Origin: Prunus persica
Lineage: Eukaryota; Streptophyta; Magnoliopsida; Rosales; Rosaceae
Length of the DNA stretch: 64,000 bases
Assembly: GCF_000346465.2 (NCBI RefSeq)
Contig: NC_034012.1
Span: 18,278,548-18,342,547, forward strand
Reading direction: 5' to 3'
How positions within the stretch are numbered: position 1 is the first letter of the stretch; each line of letters begins with the position of its first letter. The notes under the pieces were generated by a model. The model did not search any database and had not been told where the DNA came from. It was given only the letters and a program-made list of their open reading frames with translations. This document shows, in pieces, positions 24,051-35,356 of this stretch. The translations under genes were made by a program, and so were the position numbers.

Positions 24051-24308
24051 CTCTCGTAGAAATTGTTGTGAGGAGCTCTATTCAATAATAGTGTCGCCTT
24101 TCCTAACTAGTTTTTTTGGCGCACATTAATTAGACGGAGCAAATATTCCTTAGATTATTAATAGCTACTAGGTCGCAGAGATAGGAATAAAACATTTAAG
24201 GACCTAAAAACAGAGAGAGGATTCATAAGAGGGCCAACATAATGTACTCCCTGTTTTGGTGAAAGGTAACCGGAGAAATCAAAGTTATTGGAGGCAGAGT
24301 GAAGCATA

Positions 24309-24498
24309 ATGGAGTTTAGGGAGGAAGGAGAAGGAGAGCCTGTGAGCCCCACTGGCCAATACTTCAACAGTTCTATCTTGTCTGTTGCAATTCTTGCAGT
24401 TTTGGAATTTGAGGTTCCATTCAATGATTCCCAAGCTCTCTCTTTGCTTCAAGATGTCTTTCTCCCTATCAACCCTCGCTTCTCTTCTATCATGGTTT

Positions 24499-24529
<31 letters not shown>

Positions 24530-27500
24530 AGATCTCTTCCTTTCTCTCTCTTGTCATTTCATTGGTTCCTATTTTGTTCATTAATTTTTCACTTCTCTTC
24601 TTGTTTTTATACTCTCGTTACCATGTGATATACTCATATACTCGCAGATAAGTGACAAGGCAGATCAAAAGAAACAATGGAAGAGGGTTGAAGTAAAGCT
24701 TGAAGACCATGTTCGTGTCCCCATTTTCCCTTCTAACATGTCACCAGAATCCTATGATGAGTATTTTGATAACTACATATCAAATATAGCAGCAGAAAGA
24801 CTCCCACAAAACAGGCCATTATGGGAAATTCACATTCTCAAGTACCCAACAAGCCATGCAGCCGGTACCCTGATTTTCAAGCTTCACCATGCCCTAGGTG
24901 ATGGCTACTCTCTAATGGGTGCTCTTCTTTCTTGTCTGCAAACTGCTCAAAACCCTTCTGTTCCTCTAACATTTCCTTCCCTGAAGAGCTCATCAGGACC
25001 AAAAACTACTCACATGACTAAAACTGTGTCTCAGTTTTTCTCTTCAGTTTTCCAAACTCTATCGGATTTCAGTTGGAGCATTTTGAAGAGCAGTTTCGTA
25101 GAAGATGATCGAACTCCGATTAGGTCTGGGGAAGATGGAGTTGAGTTTCGGCCAATAACACTATCAACCTTGACGTTCTCCATTGATGAAATCAAACTGA
25201 TCAAGAACAAACTTCGAGTGGTAAGATTATGTACCAATTTTTATTTATTTATTATAATGATTTCTGTTTATATTAAACATACTACGACAAAAAAACTGCT
25301 ATGAAGTATGAAATTATTTACCAGAAACAAGGATTACACAAATACGCAATACAAATAACTAAAAATTTCACAACTTACATGACATATATATCAAAAGAAG
25401 TTTCAAACTTTCATTATTATGAAAAGAAAAGAAGCTCTCCCCTTAGGTTGTGGCCATAACGCTCATTAGGCTTATGTGCGGCTTTTCGTCGATTTTATTT
25501 TGGATGTTTGGGGCGGTGTACTTTGTTGACCTTTTGTGGACATGGGTTGCCCTGTCAGAATTTTTCTAATGAAATTTGTTCTGTTCAAAATTGGATTATT
25601 ATTTGCATTCAAAACATTTATTTCCACATTCAATTGAGCTTTCTAGTTGTGCCCTAGCATAAATTCAAAATTCCCGACACAATTATTAATAATAAACGTG
25701 TTGTGTCGTGTCGTGTCGAGTTGACCGGATATTTTTTCGTGCGGATTTCGCATCCTGTATTGAGTTGACACGCTAAATGGTAGCAACTAAAAGATATATA
25801 AAAAAAATGAGAAAAATAAAGAATAAAAAAAGGAAAGGGTTAGTGGGTTGGTAGGTCACACGGGTATTTTAGCTGGTTGGCGGGTTGACTAGCCATGACC
25901 TGTTTTGTTAAATTGGTTACATAGGTATTTTAGAGAGTTGGCCGTTTGACCCAAAACCCACCTGTCTATTAAACGAGTCATGACAGATTGACCTGAAAAT
26001 GAGCTAAAAATTTAATCGTGCATGTTTTGAGTCGTGTATCATGTTGTGTTGAAAATTTCCACCCACCCCTTCGATGTCATTCAAGATCCTACTATTTGGG
26101 CCTAATAGGATTAGACATAATCCAATCCATGTGGTTTTTTTAGAACATCAAACATTTGCCTAGGTTTATAACAAGTCCTATACAAGCCCTTTCTTTTCTT
26201 AGTTTCTTTTTAGGGCTAATTACAGTTTAGTACCTTGTGGTTACACCCTTAAGACATCTTAATCCCTATTTTCTCAATTTTTACAATCACATATCTTTTA
26301 AATTTGTTGCAATGTGGTTCCTCCGTTAGGATTTTCGTCAGATCTCTTTGTTAGTTGCCTACTTTGCATTATGAGTCCCACATTTTCTCTTTTTTTAATT
26401 TTAAATGATTAAAATATGAATAAAATATTAAAAACCAAACAAATTTAGATAATTTAAATAATATAAAATTTAAATTTAAAATAAATAAATAAATAAAACT
26501 CTCTCTTTTTTTCTCCCCTCTACGCTCTCCCTCTCCCCCATTAATTTCTTCTCCCTCATTCCTTCACAACCCACCACCCTTCTCCCTACCCCGCATGGTT
26601 GGTGGTGCGGCGGCGCTCCAAGCCCACCATCACTGCCATATATATATATTTTTTTTTTGTGTTGTGATGGTGGGTGTGGCTGAGAATGGTGGTTAGGGAA
26701 GAGAAGGGGGGCTTGGGTTTGATGGGGAAGAAGGGAGAAGGGGGTTCAGAAAGAGAAAATAGAAAAGGTTTTTGTTTGTTTTCTAATCGTTTATTAATAT
26801 TTTATTCAATGTGTTTATAAAAAAAATTATTTTATTCAATTTAAGAAAATAACGTGGGTCCTACGTGTGCCATGTCATCACTTAATAGATTTTCTAATAG
26901 CCAATCTAACGGCAAAGTCACGTTGCAAAAAATTTCTAAAAAAAAGGTATGTAATTGTTAAAATTGAGAATACAGGGACAAACAAGCATTAAAGTAGGGA
27001 AACTGAAATTAACCTTCTTTTTAATAGTGATTATATTATTTGAATGAAATTGGCATGAATAATTGCAGACGATAAATGATGTGATTGCTGGAATAATATT
27101 CTTGGGCACCAGAATATACATGCAAGAGGTTACCCAAAAATCAAGCAATGAACGTTGTACGGCATTGGTGCTGCTCAGAACCAGAAACATGGAGGGTTAC
27201 TTGTCAACTAAAGAGATGATCGAACCCAATAATGCTAATATGTCATGGGGAAACCAATTTGCCTTTTTACACTTGCCAGTGCCCAAGTCAAGTGAAACTT
27301 TAAACCCACTCGACTTTGTTTGGGAAGCACAAAAGATGATCAAGAAAAAGAAAAGTTCTGCGGCTAGCTACCTCACTAGTTGGCTGTTGGACGTTTTGAA
27401 GAAATTTAGAGGCCCCGAGGTACGTAATTAACAAGGAAAATTGACATAAACATAATTTTTATTATTAACCACTTAAATTTAATAAACTGTAGGAATTTAC

Positions 27501-28613
27501 CAACTTCTCCTTTTTTATAAGTATTAGTGTCAAATATCTAATATTGTTATGTTGCTAAAATCTCATTTTATACTAAAATGTAAGTATTCTCACAAGATAT
27601 AGAATGTTTTGCAGGAAATATAATTTGGGCATGATGACCTCATAAGTCAAGTTTGTGTAATCCTTTCAAACACTTTAAATGTACTTATCAACAAACTAGT
27701 TCTTAGCAGGGCAACTTTGAAATTTTAGGGGCCATGTGCTAAATGAGCAGCGGGGTCTCTAAAACAAAGTTTTGAACAAAAATATTGAAAATTGGATCAT
27801 ACATATTGATAGAAAGTTTACAGCTAAAACTCACTAAAAGACAGTAATATACAAAATTATGGTCTAACATGAATCTTGCCAATGTTGGGTTGGTTTTTTG
27901 TTTTGTTTTGCTAAAGTTAGGAAGGGGGAGGGGGAGAACTCACACACATGGGTACCACGGGAATTTGAACCTAGAACCACTTGGGAGCACACAAAAGATC
28001 AAGACCAATCAAACTAACACCCTATTGGCCAATGTTGGGTTGATTTAGTGTCAATGAATCTTGCCATGAGAAGAAATCACTTAATTATAGATTGCCTCTC
28101 ACAAAACCACAAAAAGTCCAAAAATTTAATTCAACCAAGCTATCAAAATATAAACTACAAAATTCATCATTATTTACCTCAATTTGTCTTGGCCTAATGA
28201 GAATGAATGTGTGGGGATTTTCTTCAAGAGCCGCCATTGGCGCTTAGTAAATTGGTATCTATCTTTTTAATGTGGAAAGAAATCCTAATTTCTAAATTCA
28301 AATCTAACCCGTTAATATACTAAAAATCTGGTTAGTCTTTCGTAGAACTTTAGAATATTCCTTTCGAAAAAGAAAAACTTTAGAGTGTTTTATAAAGTGT
28401 TGTGTTTGTAGGGAGCAGCTAGATACATTCATGGCACGCTCAAGAACTCGAGCATGACAATCTCGAATATGATTGGGCCAGTTGAAAAAATGGCTTTGGA
28501 CAATCAGCCCGTTGGTGGCTTATACTTTATGGTGGTTGGTCCACCTCAGGTACCTTATTTTTATTTCATTGAGACCTCAGGTACTTAATTATGCAGTTAC
28601 TTTATTTCTTATA

Positions 28614-28649
<36 letters not shown>

Positions 28650-28852
28650 TGTATATAATAAGATAATGAGATGGTGTTTCATACATGCAGTGTCTTACTG
28701 TGACTGCACTTAGTTATATGGGAAAGCTGAGGGTTGCCTTCGGAGCTGAAAAAGGCTTCATAGATTCCCAGAAATTGAAGGCGTCCATGCAAAATGCCTT
28801 TGGGATAATACTCGAAGCCTCCAACCCAATTCCTCCTGCAAAGGCAGCATAG
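24309..28852 (+). CDS. WSD1-like wax ester synthase/diacylglycerol acyltransferase, copy 1
   Basis: The enzyme joins acyl-CoA to a fatty alcohol (wax ester) or to diacylglycerol, usually at the endoplasmic reticulum. Five exons: 24309-24494, 24648-25220, 27069-27419, 28412-28549 and 28691-28852, all with GT-AG introns in phase 0, giving 469 residues, normal for the family. The acyltransferase motif HHALGDG is at residues 142-148. The second half (exons 3-5) is the WS/DGAT C-terminal domain, with NDVIAGIIFLGTRIYMQ and NMIGPVEKMALDNQP. The start is fixed by MEFREEGEGEPVSP, shared with copy 2 along with about 250 bp upstream. Introns 2 and 3 carry insertions that copy 2 lacks. No stop or frameshift is seen, so I judge it functional; substrate preference cannot be read from sequence. 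Confidence 0.95.
24505..24530. repeat. (CT)n microsatellite in WSD copy 1 intron 1
   Basis: A run of about twelve CT units sits near the 5' splice site of intron 1 (24495-24647). The corresponding intron of copy 2 (41148-41298) has no such run. Confidence 0.9.
26213..27015. mobile_element. Foldback/MITE-like element in WSD copy 1 intron 2
   Basis: The left arm (from GGGCTAATTACAGTTTAGTACC at 26213 to about 26390) and the reverse complement of the right arm (about 26830-27015) share, in order, TAATT-CAGTTT, TCTCAATTTTAACAATTACATA-like sequence, TTGCAA(C/T)GTG and CC(G/T)TTAG. The arms are thus long and imperfect, about 180 bp each. The centre is CT-rich then GA-rich. The right end lies within 60 bp of the exon 3 acceptor (27068). 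Copy 2 lacks this element. Arms of the same type flank the gypsy at 51210. Confidence 0.75.
27885..28250 (+). repeat. Dispersed repeat, copy 2, in WSD copy 1 intron 3
   Basis: This is collinear with 1813-2170 over about 350 bp, in the same orientation. Flanking intron sequence matches intron 3 of copy 2 on both sides (TACTTATCAACAAACTAG before; CCGTTAATATAC after), so the repeat entered copy 1 after the gene duplication, or was lost from copy 2. Confidence 0.8.
28611..28655. repeat. (TA)n(TATG)n microsatellite in WSD copy 1 intron 4
   Basis: Five TA units are followed by about eight TATG units. Intron 4 of copy 2 lacks it. Confidence 0.95.
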
Positions 28853-28859
28853 AAAACCA

Positions 28860-30562
28860 AAGAAAAAGCCACTTGTTTCAACAATTAAAAAATAAGGCTT
28901 GTCCAATATAGATCCCTATATTTTCTATTTCCTAGACATATAATCATCACTTTATAAATTTATATGTAAAACCCAATTTCAAATTTAAATGACCATTAGG
29001 ATATAAGAGGTCATAGTATTCCAATGTTTTAACATCGTTGCCACCAGACTTCATATTTTATTTATAATTTATTTCATGCATTTCATTAACTGCCATAATT
29101 ATAATTAATACTCCTTATTAATAGCATATCAATCACCCCATTTCTTTTGGTTGTCATTCCCTCTCACATATCACCCCCTAAAATTGCAAACCCAAAAAAA
29201 AAAATATATGTAAATTACATATCCAATAATGTACCTATGAAAAATATAAATATGAATATATACATATAAAAATATAAATATATTATTTAAATAAAATATA
29301 GGTATATTATTTACCAAAAAATTAAATAAAAAAAACTAAGTCACTTACTTTGTAATTGAAATTTCCATACATTTTTCATAAATTAAAAATAGGTATATAA
29401 TAATGTATAGAAAATATAGGTACATTATTTACCCATTGTTAAATTATTTTACAATATACCTATAAATGTGTACAGGTACATTATTTGGGGAGGAAAAATA
29501 GGTTCATCTAAAAAAATATGTACATTGTTTTACTAGGTATATTATTGGAGAGAGAAAATACGTTCATTTAAAAAACATTATTTTACAGAAAACAAATAAT
29601 AGGTACTTTATTGAGAAAAAGGAGTATATTATGTAGAGAAAAAAATAGGTACATTATTTAGAGAAAAAATAGGTTCATTTAAAAAAAATGTATTTCATAA
29701 AACAAACAATAAATAGATTATCAAAACATTTTTCAACATAAATAGAATGTACACTATTATTCATAAAACTATAATAAAATAGATTACTAGTAGTATAATT
29801 CATAAAAGGAAAACAAAAAAATAAATAAATAAACGAAAACATTAATCACATGTAGATTACTAATACATTAATGTTAAATTTAATATTTAATTTCAAATAA
29901 GTTTCTAAATTAATTCCTACATCCATTACAACCATTTGAAGATCTTACCAATTAATTCAACGTGTGTCATTAGTTACACCCCCACATAACATGTTAACTT
30001 GTAAAAAGGGGTAGTTTTGGAATCCAAAAAATAGAATAAATTAGATTTTAAGCTAGATTAGGTAACTTACTTGGATCCTAGTCATCAAGTTTTATTTGAA
30101 AAAAATTGAGTATTTTAAATAAAAAAATAAAGGAAAGGGTTGTAGGTGATTAAAAATGAATTTTATGGGTCTAAACTCAATTTACTTCAAAAAGTATGAG
30201 GGTGAACGAATCTTGATCCCCAATTTCTGCGGGAGCTAGAGATCTTGGTTAGGGTTTTTTCACCCTTTTTATATTTGAGCTTGTTGTAAGCTAAGTAAAA
30301 TTCCTCATTGACTTCTTTGTTGGAAAATTTGGTTGAAGATGCTACTTTCCTACAAAACATCATATGAAATAATTATTAGAAAATTATAATTTACATTGAT
30401 AGAGTAGATTAAATAAAACCAATGAAATTATAGCAAAATACTTATCTTTTGGGATGTAGTGTGGTCACTATTCTTAAGAGCAGATTTCGCTTATCGGAGA
30501 AAATGTCTCGATGTAGCAAGGTTGTATAGCGGCCTACCCTCCAGGATACAACAACATACACT
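28860..30562. other. AT-rich spacer, no gene
   Basis: The sequence shared with copy 2 ends near 28905. From about 29200 to 29720 the motif AGGTA(C/T)ATTATTT with A-rich linkers recurs many times in degenerate form. No open frame of note and no family match. Confidence 0.6.
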
Positions 30563-30647
30563 CACTACCAAAAAAAAAAATAGAGGTAATAGGCACCAAA
30601 TGTCACCAAATTATGATGACTACTGTTGCCACTTTTTTTTTGTAGTG
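30563..30647. mobile_element. 85-bp CACTA-like miniature element
   Basis: The ends are CACTACCAAAAAAA and TTTTTTTTTGTAGTG, an inverted repeat of about 13 bases with one mismatch. They are flanked by the 3-bp direct repeat ACT (30560-30562 and 30648-30650). CACTA-family transposons have CACTA ends and 3-bp target duplications. The body is only about 55 bp, so it is a deletion derivative with no coding capacity. Confidence 0.7.
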
Positions 30648-30650
30648 ACT

Positions 30651-31800
30651 CGCAATACTTAGATCAAATGAACAAGTCAAATCTTTCCTTTGATAAAAGA
30701 AAATAAATTGGAACACAAACACAAGAATGTGGAGGACAAAATAATGAAGAAATGTGCCAACGTTGCTGCAACGTTTTTCTCATACTCCAAAATAAGGCTT
30801 TTTATAGTCGGTTGCTTCTCAAAGGCATTAAACCAATTGTAATAAAACACATTAAAACTTCTGCCTATTTTTCAAAAATTAATAGCTATAAAATTCTAAC
30901 AGTAGTTGGCAAAACCAATATAGCAAATGCAAAATAGAAATTGGTCAACCAAAATAGGCTCAAATAATTTTTTGACTCAAATCTTTTATATATATTATTA
31001 AATGTGATAGTAATTTTATTGATAACACAGAAAATAAATACAGAGTAGCCGCAATGCCAAATATGAGTACAACATCTTCAGTAACCAAATATAAAAATAA
31101 ATTTTGATCTGGAGAGAACTACGCATCCCAAAAAAACCTAAAATCTCTAATTCGGCAGACAAAAGAACCTATACTCAGACCTACAATACAGATCCACCGC
31201 GCAATGACAGTAACGACAAATCCGCATCGAAAAGTCGAACATTAAATACAAACATCAACAAACTCCTATTGAGTTTCTAAGAATTATTAGTTCAAAATAA
31301 ACACAAAAATAAGGACACCGCACCACATCCTCTCCAGCAAACCAAAGAGACTCGTAGCACCAATATGGCTAAACCTTTTATTTTGCACAGGCAAAACTCA
31401 ATCCCACACAAAATGGCAACAATCACTTTTCCAACTCCAAACACTGAACTGGAGCAAAATCCAGGTGAGTGAACCAAAAGCTGCAACAAAATCATGGTGT
31501 CTATAGTGGGTTGCAGTACTTGCTTCAAAAATACAACGAAAACCAAAGAAAAAGTTGGGTTGACAACACCATACTACAGCCACCCGAGCGACAACAAGAC
31601 ACATCCAAGCATAACAAAAGTCACCAAGGACCTACAATAGCAAACACACAAACAAACAAAAAAAGACAAGATCTAGATAAATCTAGGCAAGATGACCCAA
31701 AATTTGAACGAATTTGGGGAGAGAATAGGAGAGGGGAAGAAAACTAAGAAAGGAGAAAGGGAGATGACGAGAGAAAGATAGAAGATGGCGAAGCCACCCA
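30651..31800. other. Spacer without recognised gene
   Basis: AT-rich to 31010, then a more mixed stretch to 31800 with overlapping short frames on both strands near 31292-31747. None carries a motif I can name. It may be the decayed interior of a retroelement given the LTR-like start at 31801. Confidence 0.4.
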
Positions 31801-32880
31801 TGTCATGACCTGATTCGAAAATAAGGAATATTCCCGAATCATAGTGTGAGTCATACCATAGTCATAAGAATAAAATCCTACAACCATGATATGATGAGAT
31901 AGAGCCATAGATAATACAAGTGTACTTAACAATACAGAATCATAGTCGCAGTAACTCATAGTTAAATACATACTAGGATCTTAATCAAACAGTTGACTAC
32001 TTACAAACATTAATTACACAAATTAACAACAAAAGCCTAGCAGCTTAGTTGAAACTTGCTTCCTCAAACTTCGTCTTGAATCCTGTACAATCTATTAGGG
32101 TATGAGTATTCTAATGCCCCGTAGAGTACCGTCAACCCCTCAAGGTCAGCTATCACAGTTAATCAAAGTGTCAGGCATCAAACAACACAAGATATATAAA
32201 TTATCTATTCATACCAAATAAATAAATTTATATATGCGCTGATGCCATGAACTCACTCCCTTCTAGTCCCACTAATTCATATCTTTAGGTAACAAGCATG
32301 CATGTCTCATACCATGCGTTTTACTACTATGGCTCCGAATACCCTAAAATATGAACTAGCTCCCATCCATCCCTTCACACATTTCTCTTTTGTTCACTAA
32401 TTTCTCAACTTTCACTTTTCATTAGAGGCCATATTCTCATCACCTCAATATATTCAAGCTCTGCTCTCGTCACCTGAATATATTCTAGATATATCTAAGG
32501 TCTTCTCCCACCCCTTAGATATACCTCAAACAACACACACACCCCAAACACCACTATATTTATTATGCATATGTAATGCAGTGCAAACATCATTTATCTC
32601 TGCTAAATAATAATACAGATAATAACAATAATATATTATATTCACCCGACATCAAATAATATCCACGAAGAAACATCAATAATAATATTCACATAACATC
32701 AAATAATATTCACTAAGCAAAGCAACAATAAAATTCATATTTATAATACTATATATAAGTACCAAGATTAAAAATGACTAGCCTAATCATCGGGAAATCA
32801 AGAAACCCTACCCCATGTCCAGCTAGCTAAAGTACCAAATTTACCCTTCGGAAGTTCTCGGAGTTGTCGAATCTACACTT
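31801..32880 (+). mobile_element. Possible LTR fragment
   Basis: The sequence begins TGTCATGACCTGATTCGAAA, the style of some plant gypsy LTRs, and runs through noncoding sequence with many short direct motifs (AATAATATTCAC, CTCATCACCT). I found no matching terminal CA end and no target duplication, so the right boundary is arbitrary and the call is tentative. Confidence 0.35.
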
Positions 32881-33861
32881 TTGATCCAATTCCTGAATAA
32901 ATTCAAATGCAAATTATTATTGAGCAGTCTTCACTCTATTTCGCCTAAGACCAGTAAACCTCACCCTCAACCTTATGTATTTCAAGGTATGAACTCACTA
33001 TTTACTCATTTCTATGACCAAAGTGTGTTGTCTGCAGAAACTTTTAGGGTATGTTTTGTACAAAACATTTAATGACGTTAATATTTTGATATTCAAAAGA
33101 AGTATGGCAAAATACTTTTAATTAACGTTACCTATATAGGAGTAAATGTGGGGTCACATTTGTGAGAATTACATGGCTACATTCTCTAAAGCTCCTATGA
33201 AACCGGGATCTGTTCAAGACCAAAATTAACACAACCACATGAATTTAAGTGTGTATAGATTTAATGCATGTGTGGCGTATTGTCTCAGTTTACTACAAAA
33301 TGATGAACAATTCAAGGTTATGAATTCCACTAATTCATTAAGTAGATTTGATACATCTACACTAGGGAAAGTTCAAGTCCAAAAGACACTTATATCCTGA
33401 TGTGTGTTTTATCTAAAGTAAATTTAGGTTTTACCCATAAAAAAACTTTCACTTTTGAAAAAAGCCAAAGCTTTTTCAAAAAAGACAGAAAAACCTCTCA
33501 ACTTTCAAACCAAAGACATGCAAATGTAAAGGATTCCTTAGGAAATCAAAAAATAAATAAGGGCAATTTTGTCCATTTTGGCTTCTTTTAAAATTTTTCT
33601 CTCTCCTTTGGGCTTTTCCAAAGTCTCCTTTTATCTAATTTCCTCTCCAGTTTTTTGAGTTTGCATATATTTTTTTAAAATAAATTTGCGTTTCAAATGT
33701 GGTGTATTGTTAGAAGTTTGAAAGCAAATGTCCCACATCGGAGGAAACAAAAGGTTTTACATGCTTTATAAGCATGAAACCTTAATACCAATTAAATATG
33801 ATTGGTGGGCTGATGGGCTTCGTAGTGAAGGCTATACATGGTTGGCTTATTTGATTAATAA

Positions 33862-34147
33862 TCTATATATATAAAGCAAAAGGCAGAGAATGGTGAAACA
33901 TTCAAAATACCAGAAAATGCCCTTGGTTAATGCAAACATTAAGAATTGAAATTATTAATTAAATGAGGATAATATGGTAAATTCACAATTATTCGTATTA
34001 AAAAAATTAAAATTAAAAGAAAATTCAGATAATGGGTCCTATTTTTATGGAACACAAATATCCATTATCTTTTTTAATTCTAAAATAAATTTAATTTTTT
34101 TAAAAAAAAACCTCTCGCATGCGCGGAAGCGCGTGCAAAGAGGCTAG
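33862..34147 (+). mobile_element. Nonautonomous Helitron, copy A
   Basis: It has the hallmarks of a Helitron end pair: 5' TC (TCTATATATATAAAGCAAAA) and 3' CTAG, with a hairpin GCATGCGC-GGAA-GCGCGTGC ending about 11 bases before the terminus. The base before is A. The length is 286 bp with no coding sequence. The terminus joins copy B directly. Confidence 0.85.
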
Positions 34148-34418
34148 TCTATATATATAAAGCAAAAGGCAGAGAATGGTGAAATATTCAAAATACCAGA
34201 AAATGCCCTTGGTTAATGCAAACATTAAGAATTGAAATTATTAATTAAATGAGGATAATATGGTAAATTCATAATTTTTCGTATTAAAAAAATTAAAATT
34301 AAAAGAAAATTCAGATAATGTTCCACAAATATCCATGATCTTTTTAATTCTAAAATAAATTTAAATTTTTTTTAAAAAAAACCTCTCACATGCGCGGAAG
34401 CGCGTGCAGAGAGGCTAG
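34148..34418 (+). mobile_element. Nonautonomous Helitron, copy B, in tandem with A
   Basis: TC follows the CTAG of copy A with no base between them. The body is about 90% or more identical to A by eye, with a short deletion (GTCCTATTTTTATGGAAC is missing around 34320). It ends with the same type of hairpin and CTAG, followed by T. The pair as a whole therefore occupies one A^T site inside the LTR at 33708-34737. Confidence 0.85.
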
Positions 34419-34737
34419 TATTTAATTAATCAAGACTTGGGTCTTAGGCCTTGGGCATCTTAGGGTCTCTTAAAAATAAAAGAGAGACACCCAGTCCGAA
34501 AATAAAATAAAATTGTTCTTATCTTTTTGCCTATTGAACTTCAAGCACTGAGGAGAGACGAAATTCTGTCTTTAAGACATTGCAAATATGCAAGCCTCTA
34601 TCTTCAATAAAAGTCAATATTTTGTACTTAATTTCAACTTACACATTTATACAATTTTGTATTTTGATACTGTCTACATATTATAATCGTGTATTAATAT
34701 AATGATCCTATAAGCTATTTATTGATTTTTCCTAACA

Positions 34738-35082
34738 GATCTGGCATCCAAATGCGCAGAATATGTTATAGAAAATTGGGGCCAGAGGTTGATCCATCAC
34801 CGGCATGCTGCGCCGTGGTGAAGAAAGCGAATGTGAAATGCCTGTGCAAGCTTGTGGCAAAGGAGATAGAAGATCTGATTGACATGGAGAAGGTGGGCTT
34901 TGTGGCTCGCTCCTGTGGCAAGAAAGTAGCACCAGGAACCAAATGTGGAAGCAAGTTCACCCTTCTTTCTTTAATTTGTTTTAAAATATTTGTTGTGTCC
35001 ATTAATTTATACTTCTACAAAGATTTAATAACGTTTTTTTAAAAATGTATTTGGGCCAGGTTATATCGTTCCCAAAGCATGA
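34738..35082 (+). pseudogene. DIR1-type lipid transfer protein, truncated
   Basis: These small secreted eight-cysteine proteins bind lipids and act at the cell surface. Visible here are SKCAEYVIENWG, then in the next frame PEVDPSPACCAVVKK, KCLCKL, LIDMEKVGFVARSCGKK and TKCGS with the end YIVPKA. That gives seven of the eight cysteines (C, CC, CXC, C, C). One base is missing between NWG and PEV near 34784. The signal peptide and first Cys are gone, because the sequence begins exactly at the LTR end. A 109-bp intron (34951-35059) would have the rare donor GCAAGT and acceptor CAG, and splicing it keeps the conserved CGS-YIVP join. It is a pseudogene, probably cut by a retroelement event. Confidence 0.8.
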
Positions 35083-35356
35083 AGACTGGAGAGCCTGTGC
35101 ATGAGAGAGGCATGCTGTTGGTTAGTGCAACTTGTCTATTACTAATAGCTAGATTTTCTATAGTGCAAACTACCTCAATGCTTCTGCCTGCCTCCCATAA
35201 TTTTTTTTTTTATTTTTTTAAACAGAGAATTCCAGAAATGGGTTTTCGCCATTCTCATTTAGCATATAAAAAAAATTGTGGAAGTTCTCTTTCTTTTTTC
35301 CGTTTAGTAGATTTTACAGTACGTATGTATTACTGACTTGTAAAATATATATATAT

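Larger units (their letters stand above)
33708..34737 (+). mobile_element. Solo LTR (473 bp) carrying two Helitrons
   Basis: Starts TGTTAGAAGTTTGAAAGC, contains the common LTR promoter motif ATGTCCCACATCGG at 33730, a TATA-like TTTATAAGC about 40 bases later and a polyadenylation signal AATAAA near 34610, and ends TTTTTCCTAACA. The ends form TGTTAG/CTAACA. A pair of Helitrons (33862-34418) interrupts it. I do not see a 5-bp target duplication (TGTAT on the left, GATCT on the right), so one flank may have been rearranged. It directly abuts the lipid-transfer-protein pseudogene. Confidence 0.65.

Noticed and set aside
25440..25600. LINE-like 3' end in WSD copy 1 intron 2
   Set aside because: TTTCTAATGAAATTTGTTCTG resembles some LINE tails, but there is no coding part, no poly(A) and no target duplication.
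31292..31747. Overlapping open frames on both strands
   Set aside because: No recognisable motif; possibly decayed retroelement sequence, which is too weak to call.
33708..34737. Complete retrotransposon starting at the TGTTAG LTR
   Set aside because: No internal coding region or second LTR follows; the downstream sequence is a lipid-transfer-protein gene fragment.
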